A stretch of 12,189 bases of DNA from NCBI GenBank assembly GCA_903842475.1, contig CAIMMA010000514.1, positions 1 to 12,189 of the forward strand, written 5' to 3'. This document shows, one piece after another, positions 6,756-12,189 of this stretch. The position numbers were made by a program, and so were the translations under genes. Position 1 is the stretch's first letter. Every line of letters starts with the position of its first letter. This DNA comes from an uncultured bacterium. Lineage in GTDB: Bacteria > Desulfobacterota > Desulfobulbia > Desulfobulbales > Desulfobulbaceae. The notes under the pieces were generated by a model. It saw nothing but the letters and a program-made list of their open reading frames with translations. It did not search any database and was not told the origin of the DNA.

Positions 6756-6795
6756 AGCTGATAGCGCCCCCTCTGCCGAGCGCGCGCTATCAGCT
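6756..6795. terminator. Perfect 12-bp inverted repeat between convergent dnaA and hemY
   Basis: AGCTGATAGCGC (6756-6767) and GCGCTATCAGCT (6784-6795) pair perfectly around a 16-nt loop. The right arm runs to the last base of the hemY stop codon. The position between converging genes suits a shared transcription stop or a barrier to antisense readthrough. Neither side has a T-run, so a Rho-independent terminator in the strict sense is not shown. Confidence 0.5.
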
Positions 6796-8198
6796 CAGAA
6801 ATACACGCCTTTCACCTCGTCCTGTTCCCCCACCGTCGCCTGCGCCCCGATCCTGAGCGCCACCTTCCGTGCTTCCTTGGTCATGTCGTTGATCCCGATG
6901 CCCTTCCAGCCAAAGCCGCAGAGATGGAGACGGTCATCGGCGGCCTGGACGCGCTGCCGCCAGGCCAGCAGCTCGGTGTAGCCCGCCTCCAGCTGGGGTA
7001 TCCCGGAACGGGGCCGAAGCACCGCGGTAAAGCTGGGCTCCGGCAGTTCCATCAGCTGCCCCAGATCGCGGCGGACCGATTCGATCAGCTGGGCGTCGGT
7101 CAGCTCGAGCCGTTCGGGATGCCGGCGCCCGCCGACCAGGGCCTCGAGCGACTGGTGACCGGCCGGGGCCCGGCCGGGGAACATATGGGAGGAAAACAGC
7201 GCGCCCAGGGTGAAGCGCTGCTCCCGCTCCGGGGACAGATAGCCAAAGCCGAAGGGAATACGGGCGCGTTGGTCAAACCCGAGCAGGACGCTGAGAATAC
7301 GCGCCTCGGGGATGGCGGCAAGCGGCGGCGGCATGGTCGGCAAGGCGGGTGTCAGCAGCTCCAGGCACTGGTTGACCGGCAGGGCCAGCACCAGGTGACG
7401 GCAGCGGACCTCTCCCTGCTCGGCTTGCACCCGCCAGCCCTCGGTTTCCCGTAGCAGGCCATGGACGCCGTTGCCGTAGACGAGCGCCCCCGAAGCCGCC
7501 AAACCCGCTGCCAGCCGCTCGGGCAGGCGGGCCATGCCGCCGGCAAAGCTGGTCATGGCCGGCAAGGTCTTCTTGGTTGCGGAGGGTTGCCGGCCCGCCC
7601 CGCGCATCTTGGCGACGACCCCGCGGATCACCGAGCCGTGCCGCCGTTCCAGTTCCCGCACACCCGGCATGACCGCATCAATCTTCAGCCGCTCGATATC
7701 GCCGGCATAGGTGCCGGTGAACACCGCATCGGCAAAGGGCAGCAGGGCTGGGCCGAAACGGTGGGCCACCCACTGGGCCACCGTGGGTTCCCCGGTAAGT
7801 GGCAGTTTCCAGAGATCGGCCAGCACCCGAAGTTTGGCGCTCCAGGGTATCAGCGGCTCCTTGAGAATCTGCAACGGTTTCTGCGGGATGCACCGGAGGC
7901 GGCCGCCTAAACAGACATAGCGGACAAATTCGCCCAGCGGCGCGGTGGTCACTTCCCCTTCCAGACCGGCGAGACGAATCAGCATCCGGCTTTCCTCGCA
8001 GTTATCAAGGAAGCCGTGGGGTCCCCATTCGGCTTGATACCCCGATGCGCCGTAGGTTTCGATCGCCCCGCCGGGATGCCGGGATTGCTCCAGCACCAAG
8101 AGCCGCAGCTCCGGCTGCCGGGCATGAAGAAAAGCTGCGGTACTCAGGCCGGAGATGCCGGCGCCCACGATACAAACGTCATAGGTTATGGATTGCAT
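6795..8198 (-). CDS. hemY: Protoporphyrinogen/coproporphyrinogen oxidase, HemY-type flavoprotein
   Basis: This FAD enzyme of the amine-oxidase-like PPO family removes six electrons from protoporphyrinogen IX (or coproporphyrinogen III) in haem synthesis. The 467-residue protein starts MQSITYDVCIVGAGISGLS, with the dinucleotide-binding motif GAGISG at 12-17, a ribose-binding acidic residue at Glu37 and HPGGAIET (41-48). WGPHGFLDN follows at about 58-66, and FAGGMARLPERLA in the middle is typical. The C-terminal FAD block LHLCGFGWKGIGINDMTK closes the fold. The frame extends 26 codons upstream to 8276, but that part lacks family similarity and would overlap the candidate htpG promoter. GGAAG 5 bases before ATG 8198 supports the shorter start. 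It converges with dnaA and diverges from htpG. No other haem gene is in the window. It is often annotated hemG; it is unrelated to the flavodoxin-like HemG of E. coli. Confidence 0.9.
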   Translation of the reverse strand: MQSITYDVCIVGAGISGLSTAAFLHARQPELRLLVLEQSRHPGGAIETYGASGYQAEWGPHGFLDNCEESRMLIRLAGLEGEVTTAPLGEFVRYVCLGGRLRCIPQKPLQILKEPLIPWSAKLRVLADLWKLPLTGEPTVAQWVAHRFGPALLPFADAVFTGTYAGDIERLKIDAVMPGVRELERRHGSVIRGVVAKMRGAGRQPSATKKTLPAMTSFAGGMARLPERLAAGLAASGALVYGNGVHGLLRETEGWRVQAEQGEVRCRHLVLALPVNQCLELLTPALPTMPPPLAAIPEARILSVLLGFDQRARIPFGFGYLSPEREQRFTLGALFSSHMFPGRAPAGHQSLEALVGGRRHPERLELTDAQLIESVRRDLGQLMELPEPSFTAVLRPRSGIPQLEAGYTELLAWRQRVQAADDRLHLCGFGWKGIGINDMTKEARKVALRIGAQATVGEQDEVKGVYF

Positions 8199-8247
8199 AG
8201 GCTTCCATTGCGGTTCAATTTGCCGCAAACCTGCGGCCTTGGGTTGT

Positions 8248-8278
8248 CTTGACAGGAAATGATTCGTGCTTACCATGT
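8248..8278 (+). promoter_or_regulatory. Candidate htpG promoter (sigma70-like, also resembles sigma32)
   Basis: TTGACA (8249-8254, perfect -35) is followed after 16 bp by TACCAT (8271-8276, 4 of 6 to TATAAT). The same bases also read CTTGACA plus TACCATGT, close to the heat-shock sigma32 elements CTTGAAA and CCCCATNT, at a spacing near the upper limit. htpG is a sigma32 target in E. coli. Start of transcription would be near 8284, giving a leader of about 100 nt. Confidence 0.5.
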
Positions 8279-8300
8279 TGGCCGGATAAATGAAAGAGGC

Positions 8301-8341
8301 GCGGGCCTCCCGCTATTGCCCGAAACAACAGAAGTTTCGGG
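8301..8341 (+). other. Two tandem hairpins in the htpG leader
   Basis: GCGGG-CCT-CCCGC (8301-8313) is followed by CCCGAAAC and GTTTCGGG (8319-8326, 8334-8341), perfect 8-bp arms with a 7-nt loop. TCTTATTA follows the second, which is a weak T-rich tail. They lie between the candidate promoter and the ribosome binding site AAGGGGA (8372-8378). They could be an RNA thermometer, an attenuator or a stability element; the sequence does not decide. Confidence 0.4.
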
Positions 8342-8386
8342 TCTTATTACCACAACCAACACCAAAGAAAAAAGGGGAACAGACCC

Positions 8387-10282
8387 ATGACAGCAGCACA
8401 GGTTGAAACCAAGCAGTTTCAGGCGGAGACCAGAAAGGTCCTGGATATCGTCATCAACTCACTCTACACCGAGCGCGACATTTTTGTGCGCGAACTGGTA
8501 TCCAACGCCGCCGACGCCCTGGAAAAATTCCGGCACCAGAGCCTGATTGAAAAGGTCGAATTCGACGCGCACGTGCCTCTGGAAATCACCATCGACTGTG
8601 ACGATAAAACCCACACCCTCACCCTCACCGATACCGGCATCGGCATGACCAAGGAGGAGCTGGAAACCAATCTGGGCACCATCGCCCACTCCGGGTCCCA
8701 GCATTTTTTCGAGCAGTTGGCCGAAGCCGCCCAAAAGGACGTCAATCTTATCGGCCAGTTCGGGGTCGGTTTTTATTCAGCGTTCATGGCCGCCAAAAAG
8801 GTCCGGGTACAGACCCGCTCCTTCAACGGCGAAGAGGGCTTTGAATGGGCCTCGGACGGCGGCGGTACCTATACCATCAGTCCGTGTCCGGGCCTGCATC
8901 GCGGCACCAAAATCATCCTTGAGCTCAAAGACGACGCCCAGACCTACGGCTCCAAGTTCACCATCGAACGGATTATACAGCAATACTCAACTTTTGTGCC
9001 ATTCCCGGTGAAGGTCGAGGGCAAGACCGTCAACACCGTCCAGGCCATCTGGACCCGATCAAAGAGCGAGATCTCCGAAGAAGAATATACCGAATTCTAC
9101 AAATTCATCGCCAATGCCGGGGACGAGCCGATGCTCCGGCTCCATTTTTCCGCCGACGCCCCCCTGGCGATCAATGCCCTGGTCTACGTGCCCAAGGAGA
9201 ACTTCGAAGTGCTGGGCATGGGCCGGATGCAGCCCGGGGTCAATCTCTACTGTCAGAAGGTGCTGATCTATCAGCACAGCGAGAACATCCTGCCCGAATG
9301 GCTGCGGTTTCTCAAAGGCGTGGTTGATTCCGAAGACCTGCCGCTCAACATCTCCCGCCAGTCGCTGCAGGACAATGCCCTGGTGGTCAAACTGCGCAAG
9401 GTGCTGACCAAACGGTTCATCAAATTTCTCGGAGAAGAGGCGGAGCGCCACCCCGAAAAATATCTCGAATTCTGGAAAAATTTCGGCATTTTCATCAAGG
9501 AAGGCGTGACCTCGGACTACGAGCACCGCAAGGAACTGGGCAAACTGCTGCGTTTCGAATCCTCGGCCAGCGAACCCGGCCAGACGATCTCCCTGGATGA
9601 CTATGTCGGCCGGATGCGGGAGGGCCAGGACAAAATATACTACATCAACGGCCCGAGCCGGATGGCGGTCGAGTACGGTCCCTACGTGGAAATGTTCAAG
9701 AAACGGGGGGTGGAGATCTTCTACACCCTGGAGCCCATCGATGATTTCGTCCTCAACCACCTGGGCGAGTACGACGGTAAAAAACTGGTTTCCGCCGACC
9801 GCGCCGATCTGCACCTGCCCGAATTCACCGAAATTAAACCCGAGGACGAAACCGGCAAGGAAAACGCCGCGCCGCTGGCAGCCGACGCGCTGGACCAGCT
9901 CTGCCAATGGATGAAAACCATCCTCGGCGAGCGAATCGCGGAGGTCAAGGTCTCCACCCGCCTGGTTGACAGTCCCGCCATGATCGTCAATGTCGACGGC
10001 TACATGACCTCTTCCATGGAACGGCTCCTCAAAGCCTCGGGCCAGAATGAGGCCTTTGGCATGGGCATGAAAAAAGACCTGGAAATCAATGGGTCCAGCC
10101 CGCTGATCAAAAAGCTGTCGACCCTGCGGGAAAGCGACACGACCTTTGCCGGCGATGTGGTTGAACAGATGTACGATAACGCCATGATCCAGGCCGGGCT
10201 GCTGGTGGACCCGATGGCCATGGTGCAGCGCAATTACCGCATCCTCGAACGGGTCGCCGGCGACTCGGCGGCGGCGCTGTAA
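8387..10282 (+). CDS. htpG: Molecular chaperone HtpG (bacterial Hsp90)
   Basis: HtpG is a homodimeric cytosolic ATP-driven chaperone acting late in protein folding and in stress. The protein has 631 residues, close to the 624 of E. coli. The N-terminal GHKL ATPase domain shows RELVSNAADALEKFR (35-49, with Glu36 as the expected catalytic base and Asn40 for magnesium), DTGIGM (82-87), LGTIAHSGS (96-104) and IGQFGVGFYSAF (122-133). The middle domain has EDLPLNISRQSLQDN around 316-330, with Arg324 at the place of the conserved catalytic arginine. The C-terminal dimerisation domain ends in RNYRILERVAGDSAAAL and has no MEEVD tail, as expected for bacteria. ATG 8387 is preceded by AAGGGGA with 8-base spacing. 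It diverges from hemY and is followed by a strong terminator at 10402-10442. No truncation or missing motif is seen. Confidence 0.98.
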   Translation: MTAAQVETKQFQAETRKVLDIVINSLYTERDIFVRELVSNAADALEKFRHQSLIEKVEFDAHVPLEITIDCDDKTHTLTLTDTGIGMTKEELETNLGTIAHSGSQHFFEQLAEAAQKDVNLIGQFGVGFYSAFMAAKKVRVQTRSFNGEEGFEWASDGGGTYTISPCPGLHRGTKIILELKDDAQTYGSKFTIERIIQQYSTFVPFPVKVEGKTVNTVQAIWTRSKSEISEEEYTEFYKFIANAGDEPMLRLHFSADAPLAINALVYVPKENFEVLGMGRMQPGVNLYCQKVLIYQHSENILPEWLRFLKGVVDSEDLPLNISRQSLQDNALVVKLRKVLTKRFIKFLGEEAERHPEKYLEFWKNFGIFIKEGVTSDYEHRKELGKLLRFESSASEPGQTISLDDYVGRMREGQDKIYYINGPSRMAVEYGPYVEMFKKRGVEIFYTLEPIDDFVLNHLGEYDGKKLVSADRADLHLPEFTEIKPEDETGKENAAPLAADALDQLCQWMKTILGERIAEVKVSTRLVDSPAMIVNVDGYMTSSMERLLKASGQNEAFGMGMKKDLEINGSSPLIKKLSTLRESDTTFAGDVVEQMYDNAMIQAGLLVDPMAMVQRNYRILERVAGDSAAAL

Positions 10283-10398
10283 TCGGCAGACCCCCTTCGT
10301 CGGTCGGTATCACCGGACCAGCGCCCTTCCACAGATGCCGACCCGGCGTGTAACGCATCGGTTTTTGGTCGAATTATCCGGGGCAAGAGAGTCTGGCC

Positions 10399-10427
10399 TT
10401 GAAAAAAGGTTGTGTTCACGATATATG
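10399..10427 (+). promoter_or_regulatory. Promoter-like sequence embedded in the terminator hairpin
   Basis: TTGAAA (10399-10404, 5 of 6 to TTGACA) and TATATG (10422-10427, 4 of 6 to TATAAT) are exactly 17 bp apart. The -35 overlaps the left arm and the -10 overlaps the loop of the terminator. A transcript would start near 10434, giving a leader of about 40 nt for the lipoprotein-pcm pair and leaving the hairpin unformed. CTTGAAA is also the consensus sigma32 -35, with CACGATAT 12 bp on as a partial -10. Confidence 0.45.
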
Positions 10428-10442
10428 AACACAACCTTTTTT
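10402..10442. terminator. Strong bidirectional intrinsic terminator downstream of htpG
   Basis: AAAAAAGGTTGTGTTCA (10402-10418) and TGAACACAACCTTTTTT (10426-10442) are perfect 17-nt arms around a 7-nt loop CGATATA. A GC-containing stem core is followed by six T on each strand, so it can stop transcription in both directions. It lies about 120 bp after the htpG stop and only 32 bp before the next start codon, so transcription of that gene needs a promoter inside or very near the hairpin, or regulated readthrough. Confidence 0.9.
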
Positions 10443-10474
10443 AAATTGCTCGGATTGTTCCTGGAGGGAATGTG

Positions 10475-10852
10475 ATGCGTTCATCCCTGTTCTTGTTCAT
10501 TATTACACTTTTTTTACTAAGCGGTTGTCATTCCAAGCAGGTCCGACACCTCGCCTCTGATGCTGTTTTGATCAAACCAGGGCAAACAACCGCCAAAGAG
10601 GTCCAGCAATACCTGGGCGATCCCAACGGAAGAAGGGAAGTCTCACCCGGAGTCACCGAATATGTCTACCATGAAGACCAGCCGGGTCTCTTCGGCTCGA
10701 TGCCCGTCCTCAGCACCATGACCGGCCCCTCCGGGTACGAGATGATTATCGTCACCATCCAGAATGACGTGGTCAGCAGCTGCGAATTTCGTAACTTCAA
10801 CACTTCTGATCGCAAATGGATGGAAGATTATACCTGGGAAGAGGTCAAGTGA
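10475..10852 (+). CDS. Small lipoprotein, probably BamE/SmpA (OmlA)-like fold
   Basis: The 125-residue protein has a lipoprotein signal peptide, MRSSLFLFIITLFLLSGC, with lipobox LLSGC and lipidated Cys18. The residue after Cys is His, so outer-membrane sorting is likely. The segment LIKPGQTTAKEVQQYLGDPNGRREV, here residues about 32-56, resembles the SmpA/OmlA (BamE) start, where G.T..EV...LG.P is typical, followed by a strand with TEYVYHED. BamE-like proteins assist outer-membrane protein assembly or similar envelope tasks, but many such lipoproteins have no known role, so no gene name is given. GGAGG 7 bases upstream supports ATG 10475 over the GTG one codon earlier. It overlaps pcm by 4 bp and is probably co-transcribed and translationally coupled with it. 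Confidence 0.8.
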   Translation: MRSSLFLFIITLFLLSGCHSKQVRHLASDAVLIKPGQTTAKEVQQYLGDPNGRREVSPGVTEYVYHEDQPGLFGSMPVLSTMTGPSGYEMIIVTIQNDVVSSCEFRNFNTSDRKWMEDYTWEEVK

Positions 10853-11502
10853 GCCCACCCTCGACCTTTGACATCAACCGGGAACGGATGATTGAAGAGC
10901 AACTGATTGCTCGGGGGATTAACGACCAAAAAATCCTGGATGCCATGCGTCTGGTGCCGAGGCACCTGTTTGTCGAAGATGCGATGCAGGCCCACGCCTA
11001 TGGCGATTTCCCCCTGCCGATCGGCAGCGGCCAGACCATTTCCCAACCCTACATCGTGGCGCTCATGACCATGGCCCTGCAACTTAACGGCTCGGAAAAA
11101 ATCCTGGAAATCGGTACTGGATCGGGGTACCATGCAGCGATTCTCTCCCGCCTCTGCAGCAAGGTGTTCACCGTGGAACGGATTGATGGCCTGGTGGGAC
11201 GGGCTCGAAAGGTGTTCGACCGGCTCCGCTACCATAACATTGTCTCGCGCATTGACGATGGCACGGTCGGCTGGCCCGCGGAAGCGCCCTTCGACGGCAT
11301 CCTGGTGACCGCCGGCGGCCCGCGTATCCCCGAACCGCTCCTGGCCCAATTGGCCGATCCCGGCCGCCTGGTCATGCCGGTGGGCAATCAGGACTCCCAG
11401 GAATTGCAGGTGGTGGAAAAACGGGACGGCATCATCACCGTGCAGACCCTCGAACAGGTCCGTTTCGTCGATCTGATCGGTGCCTACGGCTGGCCGAACT
11501 GA
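10849..11502 (+). CDS. pcm: Protein-L-isoaspartate O-methyltransferase Pcm
   Basis: Pcm uses S-adenosylmethionine to methylate L-isoaspartyl residues in damaged proteins, starting their repair. The 217-residue length is typical. Motifs are RMIEEQLIARGI (13-24), VPRHLFV (36-42), AYGDFPLPIGSGQTISQPYI (50-69, with the family's conserved Ser60), the SAM-binding EIGTGSGYHAA (87-97), and VTAGGPRIPEPLLAQL with GRLVMPVG later. The C-terminus RFVDLIGAYGWPN matches the usual VRFVPL.G..GW. The chosen start is GTG 10849, sharing GTGA with the lipoprotein stop and preceded by GAGG; an ATG 11 codons upstream would lie inside the lipoprotein gene, and Met14 is a shorter option. Coupling to a lipoprotein gene is an unusual partner. 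In E. coli, pcm lies next to surE, which is not seen here. Confidence 0.96.
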   Translation: MSPPSTFDINRERMIEEQLIARGINDQKILDAMRLVPRHLFVEDAMQAHAYGDFPLPIGSGQTISQPYIVALMTMALQLNGSEKILEIGTGSGYHAAILSRLCSKVFTVERIDGLVGRARKVFDRLRYHNIVSRIDDGTVGWPAEAPFDGILVTAGGPRIPEPLLAQLADPGRLVMPVGNQDSQELQVVEKRDGIITVQTLEQVRFVDLIGAYGWPN

Positions 11503-11748
11503 CCCCGATCTCCGACCTGCCCATCGGTCGAACCGGCGGCAGGCAACATTTTCCCCGGTCGTTCCCGCCGTTGGCATCCATGCTCCCAAGGCAGCGCCCT
11601 ACCCCTTGCCACCTGTACGCCGCTTCCGGCCTTATCGGACAGAGCACGCCCCTGACAATCCGTCGGACCGCCACAACCCCTTGTTCCTCTGCCCGAGCAG
11701 GAGGAATGTTGCAGAACTATCGGTTTCAACCCCCATCGGTTACGCCCC
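11503..11748. other. Intergenic region after pcm, no gene seen
   Basis: These 246 bp have GC-rich, low-information sequence with no clear terminator hairpin with a T-run and no well-spaced promoter. AGGAGG at 11699-11704 is followed after one base by ATG 11706, which opens a 20-codon frame ending at TGA 11766-11768, overlapping the next gene's start. The spacing is too short for efficient initiation, so I do not call it a gene. Confidence 0.5.
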
Positions 11749-12189
11749 ATGTCATTTCTCAACAGTGAAGCCTTACTCGATCTGCTCGTCCAGGAGCAGA
11801 TGCTCAGCCCGGAACAGCGACAGCTCATTGTTCTCCATCGCGGCAGGCAGCGCCAAAAACTGCTCAAGCAATTCGGCGGCCGCCGACAGGATGACGACTT
11901 CAAACTGGACAAAGGGGTGCCCGACCTGGTCGATATCATCGTCTCCCTCGCACTGGAGACCGGCGGTCCTCAAAAAACGGTACTGACCGAAGAGATGATC
12001 ATGCGGGCCGTCAGCAGCGGTCTCAAAATTCCCTTTAAAAAACTCGATCCCTTGGAACTGGATATCGAGATCGTCACCAAGACTATCCCCAAATCCTTTG
12101 CCGTCAACCATCTGATCCTGCCGTTCGAGCTGAATAACAATATCCTTTCGGTGGTCACCTATCACCCTGATAACCACCTGGCACTCGAG
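11749..12189 (+). CDS. GspE/PilB-family ATPase, N-terminal domain (cut by window edge)
   Basis: The 147 visible codons begin MSFLNSEALLDLLVQEQMLS and run off the right end. Residues around 80-145 form the type II secretion / type IV pilus ATPase N-terminal (MshEN-like) domain. Typical features are the stretch MIMRAVSSGLKIPFKKLDPL, then LDIEIVTKTIPKSFAVNHLI, then LPFELNNNILSVVTYHPDN. In the family this module precedes the hexameric ATPase domain (Walker A, Asp and His boxes), which powers pseudopilus or pilus assembly at the inner membrane and in some members binds c-di-GMP. Whether it serves secretion (GspE) or pili (PilB) cannot be told from this part. ATG 11749 has no clear Shine-Dalgarno. 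There is no other ATG, GTG or TTG in frame back to the stop at 11653, so the start is fairly certain. Confidence 0.85.
   Translation, partial: MSFLNSEALLDLLVQEQMLSPEQRQLIVLHRGRQRQKLLKQFGGRRQDDDFKLDKGVPDLVDIIVSLALETGGPQKTVLTEEMIMRAVSSGLKIPFKKLDPLELDIEIVTKTIPKSFAVNHLILPFELNNNILSVVTYHPDNHLALE

Noticed and set aside
8277..8386. CIRCE (HrcA) element before htpG
   Set aside because: The inverted repeat there is CCCGAAAC/GTTTCGGG with a 7-nt loop, unlike TTAGCACTC-N9-GAGTGCTAA.
10335..10367. A second htpG terminator (GATGC...GCATC followed by GGTTTTT)
   Set aside because: The stem is only about 5 bp with a 16-nt loop, and the strong terminator at 10402-10442 makes it unnecessary.
11574..11592. Sigma54 promoter (TTGGCATCCATGCTCCC)
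   Set aside because: The GG and GC dinucleotides are 7 bases apart instead of the required 10.
11571..11768. A 65-codon open frame before the GspE/PilB-like gene
   Set aside because: No family resemblance, no ribosome binding site at its first ATG, and composition like the surrounding non-coding DNA; it overlaps the ATPase start.

Overview
The window is a GC-rich stretch of bacterial core genome. The likely source is a sulfate-reducing or related member of the Desulfobacterota, with Desulfobulbales as the best guess. This rests on the character of the proteins: a DnaA with the VEDIH...GKK.TQEEL variant of the Walker B region, late anaerobic-type cobalamin genes, a HemY-type porphyrinogen oxidase and a PilB/GspE-type ATPase. 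The taxon is inferred, not shown. I see no rRNA, tRNA, CRISPR array or insertion sequence.

Left third (1-3653, minus strand): a late-step adenosylcobalamin operon transcribed right to left, in the order cobO (corrinoid adenosyltransferase), cobQ/cbiP (cobyric acid synthase), cobD (L-threonine-phosphate decarboxylase) and cbiB (cobinamide-phosphate synthase, cut by the left edge). cobQ-cobD and cobD-cbiB overlap at their stop/start codons, so translation is probably coupled. Together they adenosylate the corrinoid, amidate it to cobyric acid, make aminopropanol phosphate and attach it. The 365-bp divergent region upstream (3654-4018) holds a good sigma70-like promoter, two near-identical 15/16-mers and a leader hairpin, but no recognisable cobalamin riboswitch.

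Middle (4019-6794): an unrecognised exported protein on the plus strand, then a 768-bp gene-free, partly very AT-rich region with one near-consensus DnaA box, then dnaA. dnaA carries all expected DnaA domains but is split by a one-base frameshift in an A-rich run (6041-6054). The AT-rich region next to dnaA is a candidate replication origin. A perfect 12-bp inverted repeat separates dnaA from the convergent hemY.

Right part (6795-12189): hemY on the minus strand diverges from htpG (Hsp90), whose candidate promoter resembles both sigma70 and sigma32 sites and is followed by two leader hairpins. htpG ends before a strong bidirectional terminator (10402-10442) that itself contains a well-spaced promoter-like sequence for the next two genes, a small BamE/SmpA-like lipoprotein and pcm (protein-L-isoaspartate methyltransferase), which overlap by 4 bp. 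The window ends inside the N-terminal domain of a GspE/PilB-type secretion or pilus ATPase.

This is mostly housekeeping sequence. I did not find a convincing new multi-gene system. The points most worth a second look are the dnaA frameshift, the dnaA-proximal AT-rich region, the promoter-in-terminator element and the cobO upstream repeats.
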